From positions 1 to 56,128 of the forward strand of contig JAIFKU010000060.1 of the NCBI GenBank assembly GCA_020049495.1: a stretch of DNA of 56,128 nucleotides, written 5' to 3'. Positions 1-9,276 of the stretch are shown here, one piece after another. This DNA is from Accumulibacter sp. (GTDB lineage Bacteria; Pseudomonadota; Gammaproteobacteria; Burkholderiales; Rhodocyclaceae). Both the position numbers and the translations under genes were made by a program. The notes below the pieces were generated by a model. The model saw only the letters and a program-made list of their open reading frames with translations, was not told where the DNA came from and did no database searches. How positions within the stretch are numbered: the stretch's first letter is position 1; the number at the start of each line of letters is the position of its first letter.

Positions 1-10
1 TTATAAATTC

Positions 11-107
11 GTCTTCCCGGCGTAGGCCGGGATCCAGTGCGCACCACCGACGTCAATTAAATCAATTAGATGAACGAACTGGACCCCGGCTTTCGCCGGG
101 GTGACGA
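11..107. repeat. Inverted pair of palindromic REP-like elements
   Basis: Two small palindromes lie in opposite orientation downstream of dnaQ. The left one (11-38) has the stem CCCGGC/GCCGGG followed by ATCCAGT. The right one (78-107) begins ACTGGAC and has the stem CCCCGGC/GCCGGGG closed by TTTC. The outer parts are reverse complements of each other, as in paired REP/BIME-type elements. The 39 bases between them are AT-rich and show no gene. Such elements usually sit at the 3' ends of genes and can stabilise or terminate transcripts; that role is inferred here. Confidence 0.75.
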
Positions 108-162
108 GGGTGGGTGTTGTGCCAGCTCGATATTTTCACAGCCTCTCAGTCGGTCGCTTCGA

Positions 163-882
163 TCAACTGACTCCTGCACCTGAATGCCACAGGCATTTTC
201 CCTTGCTTTCCTTTTCGATTGCTGTCAGCACCTGTTCGTGTTCGGCGAGTTCGTCTGTACTGGCGTAAATGATGCGTTGCGCCTTGCCCGGGGCACGGGT
301 CTGCGCCTGTTCCACGGTTTCAGGCTGGCCTGAGCTTTCGCTGCTGAGTTCCATGATCAGGCTTTCCTGACCGCGGGTCATCGCCACATAAACTTCGGCA
401 AGAATTTCTGCGTCGAGCAGAGCGCCGTGCAGGGTGCGGCGTGAGTTATCGACGCCGTAGCGCTCGCACAGCGTGTTGAGGTTGTTCTTTTTTCCGGGGT
501 GCAGATCCTTGGCCATGCGCAAGGTGTCACTAACGCTGTGGCACACGGTGCTGATCGGCGCCATGTCGAGCAGGGCAAGTTCAGCGTTGAGAAAGCCGAT
601 ATCGAAGGAAGCATTGTGGATGATCAGTTCGGCACCACGCACAAAATCGAGAAATTCGGCGGCGATATCGGCGAAACGAGGTTTGTCCTGAAGGAATTCA
701 AGACTGATTCCATGAACCGAGAGCGCACCGGCGTCGATGTCGCGCTCCGGGTTGATGTAGCGGTGAAAATGGCGATTAGTCAGCCGGCGGTTGCGCATCT
801 CGACACATCCTATTTCGATAATGCGGTGTCCGAGTTTGTGCTCAAGGCCGGTGGTTTCTGTATCGAGAAAAATTTGGCGCAT
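163..882 (-). CDS. dnaQ: DNA polymerase III epsilon subunit (3'-5' proofreading exonuclease)
   Basis: Encodes the proofreading exonuclease of the replicative polymerase, 239 residues, a normal length for the family. The DEDDh exonuclease motifs are visible: FLDTETTGL at the N-terminus (Asp7 and Glu9 as metal ligands), IIHNASFDIGFL in the middle (Exo II), and HGALLDAEILAEVY (Exo III, with the His and Asp). The last 60 or so residues are the less conserved tail that in DnaQ contacts the alpha subunit. It lies 26 bases downstream of rnhA on the same strand, so a methyltransferase-rnhA-dnaQ transcript is likely. The rnhA-dnaQ pairing is common in Proteobacteria and supports the call. Confidence 0.96.
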   Translation of the reverse strand: MRQIFLDTETTGLEHKLGHRIIEIGCVEMRNRRLTNRHFHRYINPERDIDAGALSVHGISLEFLQDKPRFADIAAEFLDFVRGAELIIHNASFDIGFLNAELALLDMAPISTVCHSVSDTLRMAKDLHPGKKNNLNTLCERYGVDNSRRTLHGALLDAEILAEVYVAMTRGQESLIMELSSESSGQPETVEQAQTRAPGKAQRIIYASTDELAEHEQVLTAIEKESKGKCLWHSGAGVS

Positions 883-908
883 GATGGGTCAATCCGTGCA
901 GGAGATGT

Positions 909-1388
909 TCAGTACTTTGGCAATTTCGGTGATTTGCTGTCTTTGGCCAGCAATTCGTCGATGCCCCGATTGGCCAGTCCGTCAGCGCGTTCATTGCCGG
1001 GATGGCCGGCGTGGCCTTTCACCCATAGCCACTTGATATCGTGCTCTTTGGCGAGTTTATCAAGGCATTGCCAGAGGTCGGCATTCTTGACCGGCTTCTT
1101 GTCGGATGTACGCCAGCCGTTGCGTTTCCAGTTGTGAATCCATTCGCTGATGCCTTTTTGCACATATTGCGAGTCAGTATGAACCTCGATTATGGCCGGA
1201 CGCTTGAGGGCTTCGAGGGCACGGATGACGGCGGTCAGTTCCATCCGGTTATTGGTTGTGTCCGCTTCGCCACCCCAGAGTTCCTTGGCCTTGCTTCCGG
1301 CCTGCAGGAATACGCCCCAGCCGCCCGGGCCGGGGTTGCCACGACAGCCGCCGTCAGCGTAGATGGTGATGATTTCTTCATTGCCCAC
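909..1388 (-). CDS. rnhA: Ribonuclease HI
   Basis: Degrades the RNA strand of RNA-DNA hybrids, for example at R-loops and Okazaki primers. The product has 159 residues, typical of bacterial RNase HI. Visible motifs are [17 protein letters not shown] with the first catalytic Asp11, [16 protein letters not shown] with the catalytic Glu, TDSQYV with the next Asp, and a C-terminal [12 protein letters not shown] carrying the His and last Asp. The start is a GTG at 1388 preceded by an AAGGG-like ribosome site. The gene overlaps the end of the upstream methyltransferase by 11 bases, which indicates translational coupling. Confidence 0.96.
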   Translation of the reverse strand: MGNEEIITIYADGGCRGNPGPGGWGVFLQAGSKAKELWGGEADTTNNRMELTAVIRALEALKRPAIIEVHTDSQYVQKGISEWIHNWKRNGWRTSDKKPVKNADLWQCLDKLAKEHDIKWLWVKGHAGHPGNERADGLANRGIDELLAKDSKSPKLPKY

Positions 1389-2103
1389 GTTGTTCGATTC
1401 CCTTTTGAGTGACAGCGGTAAGTGCCTTGCGAGCTGCTTTTTTCTGGTTCCATGGCGGCAGGATGAGGCGCATGCCGCGTACCCGTTTCACTGCCCGCAG
1501 CAGATAAACACCCCCGCCAAAACTCCACCAGCGGTTACCGGCCGCTTCCATGAAATGCCAGCGTTTGATCCAGCGTTCATGATGAAAGGGCGGTGCGTAA
1601 CAGCCAAAATTCCCGCGTTCGACCTCAAAGCTGAGCAGTTGCAGCCAATCCTTGAGGCGCAGCACGGAAATGTAGTTTCCATTCGTCGGGAACTCATCCG
1701 GACACTTGGGCAAGTGTCGGCGCAAACCCCATAAGGACAGCGGATTGAAACCGGTGATGACGAGTTGCCCTTCCGGAATCAGAATGCGTTCGACTTCACG
1801 CAGGATCTGGTGCGGATCATCATGGAATTCGAGAACGTGCGGCATGACGACCAGATCGATGCTGTTGGCGGCAAAGGGGAGTTCTCTAAGATCGCAGAGG
1901 ACATCGACCGGCCCCGCCTCCCCGGCAATCTGGCGCAGGGGGATGCGGTTCTGGGCGAGCAGATCATATTGCGGAAAGCCGAGTTGCAGCGCGTTGTAGC
2001 CAAACAGATCAGCAACAACCGCATCGATCCTGTCCTGTTCCCAGGCCATGACGTAGCGACCTTGCGCTGTCTGGAGCCAGTTGTCGATCACGGGAATTGA
2101 CAT
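1378..2103 (-). CDS. SAM-dependent class I methyltransferase (between gloB and rnhA)
   Basis: A class I methyltransferase of about 241 residues beginning [10 protein letters not shown]; a start six codons upstream is possible but less likely. The SAM-binding core is only partly classical. The segment [19 protein letters not shown] resembles the motif II/III region, followed by [14 protein letters not shown] and [14 protein letters not shown], which is the usual methyltransferase_11 post-motif pattern. The substrate cannot be read from the sequence. Genes of this kind commonly sit between gloB and rnhA in betaproteobacteria, so the position is characteristic even though the function is not established. 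It is divergent from gloB, with 27 bases between the start codons, and overlaps rnhA downstream. Confidence 0.85.
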   Translation of the reverse strand: MSIPVIDNWLQTAQGRYVMAWEQDRIDAVVADLFGYNALQLGFPQYDLLAQNRIPLRQIAGEAGPVDVLCDLRELPFAANSIDLVVMPHVLEFHDDPHQILREVERILIPEGQLVITGFNPLSLWGLRRHLPKCPDEFPTNGNYISVLRLKDWLQLLSFEVERGNFGCYAPPFHHERWIKRWHFMEAAGNRWWSFGGGVYLLRAVKRVRGMRLILPPWNQKKAARKALTAVTQKGIEQRGQ

Positions 2104-2130
2104 TTTCCGCAGTTCTTCCACAATCAGTGC

Positions 2131-2892
2131 ATGTTTGAAATCATCAGAATTCCGGCTTTCAAGGATAACTACATCTGGCTGTTGCGCAAAGGGGCTTCAG
2201 CCGTTGTGGTCGATCCCGGTGATGCACGCCCCGTGCTTGAAGTGCTTGAGCGCGACGGACTGTCACTGACGGCCATCCTGGTTACGCATCACCATGCCGA
2301 TCATCAGGGCGGCGTGGCGAATCTGCTGGCACATTATCCGGCCCAGGTATTTGGTCCGGCAATGGAGTCTATCACAGCCATCACTCAGCCTTTGCGTGGC
2401 GGTGAAACGATCTGTCTGGAGTCGCTGGGCGTCGACTTTCAGGTTCTCGCGGTTCCAGGGCATACATCCGGACACCTGGCCTACTATGGTTCCGGCGTTC
2501 TGTTCTGCGGCGACACGCTGTTTGCGGCCGGTTGTGGAAGGGTGTTTGAGGGAACGCCGGCACAGATGCACGCCTCCCTGTCGCGACTTGCGGCATTGCC
2601 CGATCAGACCGCTGTGTATTGTGCGCACGAGTATACCGAGGCCAATTTGCGTTTTGCCCTGACTGTCGAACCCGGCAACCGCCTTTTGCGGCAACGGGTG
2701 GATGAGGTCGCCGTGGCACGCGCCAAGGGATGGGCCACCGTACCCTCAGCGCTGGTGCTCGAGAAGGCGACGAATCCGTTCCTGCGCTGTAGCGAACCTG
2801 AAATTGTCGCTTCAGCACAGAGCAGGGTGGCACAGACATCGGGTGCACTTGCGGTGTTTACGGTGCTGCGCGAGTGGAAGAACGGTTTCTGA
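2131..2892 (+). CDS. gloB: Hydroxyacylglutathione hydrolase (glyoxalase II)
   Basis: Second enzyme of the glutathione-dependent glyoxalase pathway. It hydrolyses S-lactoylglutathione to D-lactate and glutathione, finishing methylglyoxal detoxification in the cytoplasm. The 253-residue product has the metallo-beta-lactamase zinc motif THHHADH at residues 52-58, VPGHTSGHLAYY with a further ligand, FCGDTLF with the bridging Asp, and YCAHEYT with the last His. The C-terminal part (KATNPFLRC) is the HAGH substrate-binding domain. It runs divergently from the methyltransferase and convergently toward the response regulator, whose stop codon is 8 bases away. Confidence 0.96.
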   Translation: MFEIIRIPAFKDNYIWLLRKGASAVVVDPGDARPVLEVLERDGLSLTAILVTHHHADHQGGVANLLAHYPAQVFGPAMESITAITQPLRGGETICLESLGVDFQVLAVPGHTSGHLAYYGSGVLFCGDTLFAAGCGRVFEGTPAQMHASLSRLAALPDQTAVYCAHEYTEANLRFALTVEPGNRLLRQRVDEVAVARAKGWATVPSALVLEKATNPFLRCSEPEIVASAQSRVAQTSGALAVFTVLREWKNGF

Positions 2893-2900
2893 ACGAACGA

Positions 2901-3323
2901 TCAGTCGTCCCTCTGGGCGAGGGGTGGTGGAGGGGGCGTCCGTGTCAGCCAGGCACGATTCAGTGAATCCAGTACCTTGGCGGAATTGAAAGGCTTGATG
3001 ATGAAGCCACTGGCTCCGCCCTGGATTGATTCCTGAACGTTTTCTACGCTCGGATTACCGGTGATCATGACGACGACGATTTCCGGGTGTTTGCCTTTGA
3101 TGTTCTGCAGCGCTTCCAGACCGTCCATTTCCGGCATCATGACGTCGAGAAAGACGATGTCCGGTTTTGTCCTGCCGATGAATTCGAGGGCGAGCGCACC
3201 GTTTCTGGCTTCACCGATGATCTGATAGGGCTCGCCGCGCAGAATTCCGCGCAACAGCGATCTCATCAGATCGTTGTCATCGACGATCAGGATTTTCGGT
3301 GGCGTGGGAGAAGGCGGGGGCAT
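2901..3323 (-). CDS. Stand-alone CheY-like response regulator
   Basis: A single receiver domain of 140 residues with no output domain. After a proline-rich N-terminus (MPPPSPTPP) it shows the acidic pocket VDDND (Asp15/Asp16), the phospho-acceptor Asp60 in FLDVMMPEMDG, the switch Thr in VMITGN and the conserved Lys in IIKPF. It should work by phosphorylation-dependent contact with another protein. It starts 11 bases after the end of the receiver-GGEEF gene, so the two are probably co-transcribed and may share a kinase. No histidine kinase is adjacent; the nearest is the hybrid kinase at the far end of the window. Confidence 0.9.
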   Translation of the reverse strand: MPPPSPTPPKILIVDDNDLMRSLLRGILRGEPYQIIGEARNGALALEFIGRTKPDIVFLDVMMPEMDGLEALQNIKGKHPEIVVVMITGNPSVENVQESIQGGASGFIIKPFNSAKVLDSLNRAWLTRTPPPPPLAQRDD

Positions 3324-3334
3324 GCTAATTCAGT

Positions 3335-4291
3335 TCAGTTTTCTTGAGGGTCAAGGGATCTTGTCTGGCACACACGATTTCGTCCTTCGTGCTTTGCCTT
3401 GTAGAGCGCCAGATCGGCGGCACCAACAACCTCCTGCGGGTCGGTTTCAGGCATCGCTATGGCTGAAGCAACGCCAAAACTTGCAGTGACATGGGCAAAT
3501 GGCGTTCCGGGGTGAGCAATAGCCAACTGGCTGATGGCTTGACGCATCTGCTCGGCTACCAACGCGGCGCCGTGAAGTGTGGTTCCCGGCAGAACGGCAA
3601 CAAATTCCTCTCCGCCGTAGCGAGCGAGCAGGTCGCCTCCACGATCCATGCTCTGGGCCAAGGTCTGGGCGATCTGACGCAGGCACTCGTCACCGCGCTG
3701 ATGGCCAAAGCTATCGTTGTACATTTTGAAGAAATCGATGTCGCACATGAGTATCGACAGTTCCTCGCCCTGACGCATCGAGCGTCGCCATTCCTGCAAA
3801 AGCACACTGTCGAAGTGGCGACGATTGGCGATGCCAGTGAGGCCATCAAGCGAGGTCAGTCGTTTCAGTTCCTGATTGGCGGCATCGAGTTTCCGGGTCA
3901 GCACGAGCAGCGACTGACGCATCTGAATGATACGCTGCATGGCCCGAATCTTGGCGGCGAGAACGACTTCGCTGATCGGCTTGAGGAGATAATCGTCGCC
4001 ACCCGCGGCGATTCCCATCTCGATGTCCTTGTCTTTGTTCAGGGAACTGAGAAAGATGATCGGCGTCCAGTCACCGGGCGATTCCAGTTGGCGAATCTGG
4101 CGCGCCACTTCATAGCCGTCGAGGTCGGGCATGATGATGTCAAGCAGAACCAGATCCGGGCGCTCTTTCAGAAAAAGTTCAATGCCTGAAGATCCCGTTT
4201 CAGCCGGAATCGGCGTCATGCCCATTTTCTCGATATGGCCGCAAAGAAGCTTCAGGCTGGTTCTGCTGTCCTCAATGACGAGCGCTCTCAT
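3335..4291 (-). CDS. Response regulator with GGDEF output (diguanylate cyclase, PleD/WspR-like)
   Basis: Makes the second messenger cyclic di-GMP from two GTP when its receiver is phosphorylated. Residues 1-120 are a receiver domain with the phospho-acceptor Asp51 in LVLLDIIMPDLDG and the Lys of LLKPI. A short coiled linker (MRQSLLVLTRKLDAANQELK) follows, then a GGDEF domain beginning LTSLDGLTGIANRRHFD. The active-site signature is GGEEF, a functional variant. An intact inhibitory site (RGGD) lies exactly five residues before it, so product feedback is expected. At 318 residues it is complete. It is the first gene of a two-gene minus-strand unit with the CheY-like regulator. Confidence 0.93.
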   Translation of the reverse strand: MRALVIEDSRTSLKLLCGHIEKMGMTPIPAETGSSGIELFLKERPDLVLLDIIMPDLDGYEVARQIRQLESPGDWTPIIFLSSLNKDKDIEMGIAAGGDDYLLKPISEVVLAAKIRAMQRIIQMRQSLLVLTRKLDAANQELKRLTSLDGLTGIANRRHFDSVLLQEWRRSMRQGEELSILMCDIDFFKMYNDSFGHQRGDECLRQIAQTLAQSMDRGGDLLARYGGEEFVAVLPGTTLHGAALVAEQMRQAISQLAIAHPGTPFAHVTASFGVASAIAMPETDPQEVVGAADLALYKAKHEGRNRVCQTRSLDPQEN

Positions 4292-4448
4292 TCTGGCCTT
4301 AAAGCAAAAAATAGTGGATTAAAATTGCATTTTAGCTTGATTGAGTTGAAAGCATGCACGGCAATTTCCATCATTTCTCTTTGGACCCTCTAATAACGGG
4401 CGTTCGTGATAAATTTCAACTTCCAACAATAAGTTACGGCTGGATATC

Positions 4449-7400
4449 ATGATTGACAAAGCGAAACTTCAGGCGGCTGTGCATTCCCCAAGAACGAAAA
4501 AATACGCTTTGCGGATGCTGATAGCCTTTGTGCTGGTCAGTGTACTGGGTTTTTTCATCCTGCCGTCCCTGGTCAAATCGACCGTGCTTGAACAACTCGG
4601 CAAGGCGCTGCACCGGCCGGTAGCCGTCAACAGCGTCAGCATCAATCCCTATGCGCTCTCGGTGACTCTGGAGGGCGTTGTCATCAAGGAGCGGGAAGGC
4701 GGGGAGGTCTTCGCCAGTTTTGACAGCCTGTACCTGAACCTCGAGTCCGTCTCGATATTCCGTGGCGGGCCGGTTCTTGGCGAAATCCGTCTGATGAAGC
4801 CCAAACTCAGGGTCGTGCGCTTGCCGGATAAGCGCTACAACTTCTCCGACCTGGTTGACGAATTTCTGGACAGGCCCAAGAGCAACGCTCCGACGCCACC
4901 TTTCTCGCTCAATAACATTCAACTTGCGGGCGGGGTGATCGAGTTCGAGGATCGTCTGCTTGACGAAAAGCATATCGTCAGCGACATCAATCTGAGTTTG
5001 CCCTTTGTGTCGAGCATGACGTATGCCACTGAAAGCTTTGTCGAACCCTTGTTCTCGGCGCACATCAACGGCGCCCCCCTTGTCATCAAAGGCCGGAGCA
5101 AACCTTTTGCCAATTCGCTGGAGAGTGAAATAGCTGTGGATCTGGGCAATCTGGAACTGGCAAAATACCTTGATTACATGCCGTTCAAATTGCCGATCAA
5201 GGTCTTGTCCGGCGCACTGGATACGAAGCTGAAGCTGGTCTTCCGCCAGGAACAGGGCAAGCCTTCAACACTGCTGCTATCCGGTGCGGCGGCGATCAAG
5301 AGTCTTAACGTCAATGCCGCGTCAGGTGCTCCGTTGTTCTCCTTCAAGCATCTTGACCTGGAACTCGGATCGGCAGATTTGCTGGGGCGCAAGTTTGTCG
5401 TCGATCGTTTTACCGTGGATTCACCGGAAGTCCATGCCCGGGTCAGCGCGCAAGGTACGATCAACTGGAACGATCTTTTCAGCAGGGAATTGGCGACAGC
5501 CGACAGATCACCGCCTGAAGCGGCAGGAAAGCCTGAGCCTGCTGTTCCGGTCGAGTGGTCTCTCGGCGAGGCAAAGGTGACGGGAGGTGCCCTGCGCTGG
5601 TTTGACGAGTCGAATGTCAAGCCGTTCAAGGCAAGTATCGAAGCCATTGAGTTCAACCTCAGTAAGCTCGATTCCAAAGGAACGGAACCGGGAATGTTTG
5701 ATCTCGGCTGGCGGGTCATTGCCAATGAGTGGCTGAAGATTGACACCTTTAGTGTCAAGGGCGGGCAACTCAATCTGGCCAGGCACGAAGTAGTGATTGG
5801 CGACGTTCTGGCGCGAGGCGTGCGCGGCCTGATGCGGCGGGGGCCGGATGGCCGGATCGAATGGCTCAAGCCGCCCGCATTGCGGGTTGCCGAGGCGTCC
5901 CAGAAGGAAACCTCGCTACCGTGGAAAATTACGGTGGCCAGCTATGTCGGCGAGGATATCGGCCTGCGTTTTGAAGATAATGCTGTTTCACCCAAATCGA
6001 CGCAAAGCATCGAAGGCTTTGGCTTTGAAATGGCAAACTTGTCGACCGAGCCTGGGCAGACGGCCAAACTGGCGGCGCGTTTCAAGCTCAATGGCAAGGG
6101 CCAAGTCGCCGTGGATGGCAGCCTGAAAGCCTTTCCGCTCAATGCCGACCTGAATCTGAATATCAAGACGCTTGAATTGCTCCCGCTGCAACCCTATTTT
6201 TCCGAGAAACTCAATATTGACGTAACCCGTGGGCAGGTGACCGTGAACGGTGTCTTGCAACTGCGTCAGACCGATGCCGAGAAGACGGGCGGGGCGGTCG
6301 CTCTTACCGGAGGATTCTCCGGGCAGGCGACGATTGGTGATTTTTATGCGGTGGATAAGATCAATTCGGCCGATTTCCTGCGCTGGAAATCGTTCTATTT
6401 CGGCAAGGTTGATCTTCGCCTCAATCCGGATTCGGTTTCCATCGGTGATGTGGCGCTTTCCGATTTTTTTGCCCGTGTCATTATCAGCCCGGAGGGCAAA
6501 CTCAATCTCCTGCAGATCGTGCGCCAGCCCGATGCGGGAACGGCTGTAGCGGTTCCGCCGGAGGCTGACCCAGCGGCGAAACCTGATGTCGCCTCGGCGA
6601 CAGTATCTTCCGAGGGCAAAGCGGGTGTGCAGGTGGTGACGGAGGCAACGGGAAGCAAGCCGGTGCTGCCGATCAAGATCGGCAAGATCACCTTGCAGGG
6701 CGGCACGGTCAGATTCACCGACAACTTCGTCAAACCAAACTACACGGCGAATCTGCAAGAGATTGGTGGCCATGTCACCGGTCTGTCGTCCGAACCGGGA
6801 AGTCTGGCCGTTCTTGAACTGCGGGGCAGTTACGACAGAGTGGCGCCGCTCAGTGTAAGCGCGCAGATCAATCCGCTGTCGGCCAAACCCTATCTTGATC
6901 TGCAGGCGGAGATCAAAGGCGTCGAGATGACCCCATTCTCTGCCTATTCGGGCAAGTACGCCGGCTACGCAATCGAGAAGGGCAAGCTTTCCCTGTTCGT
7001 CAAGTACAAGATCGAGAACGATCAGCTTCTGGCCGAAAATCGGGTATTTCTCGATCAGTTGACGTTCGGTGACCCGGTTGAAAGTCCGGATGCCACCAAA
7101 CTGCCGGTGAGACTGGCCATTTCCCTACTCAAGAACAGGAATGGTGAAATTGATCTCAACCTGCCTATTTCCGGGTCGCTGAATGATCCGCAGTTCAGCA
7201 TTGGAGGCCTGGTCGTCAAGGTCATCGTCAATCTTTTTGTCAAGGTCGTGACTTCGCCCTTTGCCTTGCTCGGTTCCATGTTCGGTTCGGGCGAAGAACT
7301 GTCGACTGTCGAATTTGACAACGGGCGGGCATCGATTACATCCGACGCTCAGAAACGGCTCGAGAATCTGGCCAAGGCACTGATTGACCGACCGTCGCTC

Positions 7401-7868
7401 AAACTGGAAATTGAAGGGCGGTTTGATTCCGAGCATGATCCTGAGGGATTGAAACGCGCACGCATTGAGCGCAAGGTGAGGGCATTGAAACGTGAGGATC
7501 TGACCAGGAATGGACTCGAAAGCGGTTCGGCGGAAACCGTAGAGCTCAGTGCTCAGGAGTACCCGGTGCTGCTCGAGCGGGTCTATAAGGCAGAAAAATT
7601 CCCCAAGCCCCGTAATATGGTTGGCCTGGTGAAGAGTCTACCGGTTGATGAAATGGAAAAACTGATGCTGGCCAATTCAAGCGTCGATGACGACGATCTG
7701 CGCGCCCTGGGGGCGCGACGGGCGAAGGTCGTGCGTGACTGGCTGATTGAACATGAGGTGTCTGCCGAACGGGTGTTCCTGATGCCAAGTAAACCCGCCG
7801 CGACAGAAGCCAAGCCGGGTTCCGCCGAGAAGGCCAGAGGCAGTCGTGCGGACTTCACGCTGAAGTGA
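4449..7868 (+). CDS. DUF748/AsmA-like envelope protein with split OmpA-like C-terminus
   Basis: A very large protein of 1139 residues. One N-terminal membrane segment (about residues 20-45, RMLIAFVLVSVLGFFILPSL) anchors a long periplasmic region rich in beta-strands, with repeated features such as GGVIEFED, GGALRWFD and GGTVRFTDN. These are typical of DUF748 and the wider AsmA/TamB-like family, whose members form hydrophobic grooves proposed to carry phospholipids between membranes. Near residue 953 begins an OmpA-like segment (VEFDNGRASITSDAQKRLEN), but its second half (LGARRAKVVRDWLIEHEVSA) appears only around residue 1085. About 75-100 residues are therefore inserted inside that domain. 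A Pro/Ala-rich linker lies near residues 695-730. It is read toward rmuC, 43 bases downstream. The exact cargo is unknown. Confidence 0.88.
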   Translation: MIDKAKLQAAVHSPRTKKYALRMLIAFVLVSVLGFFILPSLVKSTVLEQLGKALHRPVAVNSVSINPYALSVTLEGVVIKEREGGEVFASFDSLYLNLESVSIFRGGPVLGEIRLMKPKLRVVRLPDKRYNFSDLVDEFLDRPKSNAPTPPFSLNNIQLAGGVIEFEDRLLDEKHIVSDINLSLPFVSSMTYATESFVEPLFSAHINGAPLVIKGRSKPFANSLESEIAVDLGNLELAKYLDYMPFKLPIKVLSGALDTKLKLVFRQEQGKPSTLLLSGAAAIKSLNVNAASGAPLFSFKHLDLELGSADLLGRKFVVDRFTVDSPEVHARVSAQGTINWNDLFSRELATADRSPPEAAGKPEPAVPVEWSLGEAKVTGGALRWFDESNVKPFKASIEAIEFNLSKLDSKGTEPGMFDLGWRVIANEWLKIDTFSVKGGQLNLARHEVVIGDVLARGVRGLMRRGPDGRIEWLKPPALRVAEASQKETSLPWKITVASYVGEDIGLRFEDNAVSPKSTQSIEGFGFEMANLSTEPGQTAKLAARFKLNGKGQVAVDGSLKAFPLNADLNLNIKTLELLPLQPYFSEKLNIDVTRGQVTVNGVLQLRQTDAEKTGGAVALTGGFSGQATIGDFYAVDKINSADFLRWKSFYFGKVDLRLNPDSVSIGDVALSDFFARVIISPEGKLNLLQIVRQPDAGTAVAVPPEADPAAKPDVASATVSSEGKAGVQVVTEATGSKPVLPIKIGKITLQGGTVRFTDNFVKPNYTANLQEIGGHVTGLSSEPGSLAVLELRGSYDRVAPLSVSAQINPLSAKPYLDLQAEIKGVEMTPFSAYSGKYAGYAIEKGKLSLFVKYKIENDQLLAENRVFLDQLTFGDPVESPDATKLPVRLAISLLKNRNGEIDLNLPISGSLNDPQFSIGGLVVKVIVNLFVKVVTSPFALLGSMFGSGEELSTVEFDNGRASITSDAQKRLENLAKALIDRPSLKLEIEGRFDSEHDPEGLKRARIERKVRALKREDLTRNGLESGSAETVELSAQEYPVLLERVYKAEKFPKPRNMVGLVKSLPVDEMEKLMLANSSVDDDDLRALGARRAKVVRDWLIEHEVSAERVFLMPSKPAATEAKPGSAEKARGSRADFTLK

Positions 7869-7911
7869 GCGTCGGGTGAAAGCGAAAGTGGTCGAATCTT
7901 GAAAGAAAAGA

Positions 7912-9276
7912 ATGAATGGCATGAGTGATTCCTTGTTATACGGGCTGGTGGCGATGGGCGTCATCGTGCTCTTGCTGCAGTTGGTCTTGCTGCAACGGGT
8001 TGCCCGCAAGGACGATGCACTGGATCCCTATTTCCGTGCGCTGGAAGGTGGGCTGGAGCGGGTTGAGCGCGAGTTGCGTCAGGAACTGGCGCGCGGGCGC
8101 CTGGAAACGGCGACAGCAGCGCGCGGGGATCGCGAAGAGCAATCGCAGGCGCTGGATCGTCTGGCCAAAACCTTGTCGGCCCAGTTGGCTCAGTTGGGTA
8201 GCCTGCAGGGGCAGCAGCTTGAGTCGTTTGCACAGCAACTGGCCCGGCTGACGCAAAGCAACGAGCAGCGTTTCGAGCAATTGCGCCTGACTGTGGAATC
8301 CCGGTTGGGAGCCATACAGGCGGACAACGCGAACAAGCTGGAGGAGATGCGCAAGACCGTCGATGAAAAGCTGCACGCGACGCTGGAACAGCGTCTTGGC
8401 GACTCGTTCAGGCTGGTCAGCGAGCGTCTTGAACTGGTGCACAAGGGGCTGGGCGAAATGCAGTCGCTGGCGGCCGGTGTCGGTGACCTGAAGAAGGTGC
8501 TGACCAACGTCAAGACACGGGGGACCTGGGGCGAGGTGCAATTGGAGGCGCTGCTCGATCAGGTCCTTACCGCCGAGCAGTACGAGAAGAATGTCATTAC
8601 GCGACCGAACAGCAATGAACGCGTTGAATTTGCCATCCGCCTGCCGGGACGGGAGATCGGTGAGGACGACAAGCGTCCGGTCTGGCTGCCGATCGATGCA
8701 AAATTCCCGATGGAGGATTATCAGCGCCTGATCGAAGCCCAGGAGCGAGCCGATCCGCTGGCCGTCGAACTGGCGGCCAAGGCTCTTGAGATGCGCCTGC
8801 GCGATGAAGCGAAGAAGATCCGCGACAAGTACGTCGAACCGCCTTACACCACCGACTTCGCCATCCTCTATCTGCCGACTGAAGGGCTCTATGCCGAAGC
8901 CTTGCGTCGCCCGGGGCTGGCCGATGGATTGCAACGTGATTTCCGCATCAGCATCGCCGGCCCGACGACCCTGGCGGCCTTGCTCAACAGTCTGCAGATG
9001 GGATTCCGGACGCTGGCCATCGAGAAACGATCGTCGGAAGTCTGGGGCGTGCTGGGAGCGGTCAAGACCGAATTCGGCAAGTTTGGCGAAGCGCTCGAAT
9101 CAACGCGCAAGAAGCTTGAGCAGGCGACCAAAAGTATCGAATCGGCGGGCGTACGGACACGCCAGATCGAACGCAAGCTGAAAGGTGTCGAGGCTTTGCC
9201 GGTGATTGAAGCGCAGGCCAGACTTGGGGATCTCGAGGAGATAGAGCAGAACGAGCCGAATGACGGCGAGCTATGA
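7912..9276 (+). CDS. rmuC: DNA recombination protein RmuC
   Basis: RmuC-family protein of 454 residues, linked genetically to limiting inversions at short repeats. An N-terminal hydrophobic segment (VAMGVIVLLLQLVLL, about residues 14-28) suggests membrane tethering. Residues 30-200 form a long Gln/Glu/Arg-rich coiled coil. The C-terminal half is the conserved PD-(D/E)XK nuclease-like fold, with LKKVLTNVKTRGTWGEVQLEALL, LPIDAKFPMEDYQRL and DFAILYLPTEGLYAEAL. The start at 7912 (MNGMSD) is used; an ATG at 7921 is equally plausible. The stop codon overlaps the next gene by four bases (ATGA). Confidence 0.95.
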   Translation: MNGMSDSLLYGLVAMGVIVLLLQLVLLQRVARKDDALDPYFRALEGGLERVERELRQELARGRLETATAARGDREEQSQALDRLAKTLSAQLAQLGSLQGQQLESFAQQLARLTQSNEQRFEQLRLTVESRLGAIQADNANKLEEMRKTVDEKLHATLEQRLGDSFRLVSERLELVHKGLGEMQSLAAGVGDLKKVLTNVKTRGTWGEVQLEALLDQVLTAEQYEKNVITRPNSNERVEFAIRLPGREIGEDDKRPVWLPIDAKFPMEDYQRLIEAQERADPLAVELAAKALEMRLRDEAKKIRDKYVEPPYTTDFAILYLPTEGLYAEALRRPGLADGLQRDFRISIAGPTTLAALLNSLQMGFRTLAIEKRSSEVWGVLGAVKTEFGKFGEALESTRKKLEQATKSIESAGVRTRQIERKLKGVEALPVIEAQARLGDLEEIEQNEPNDGEL

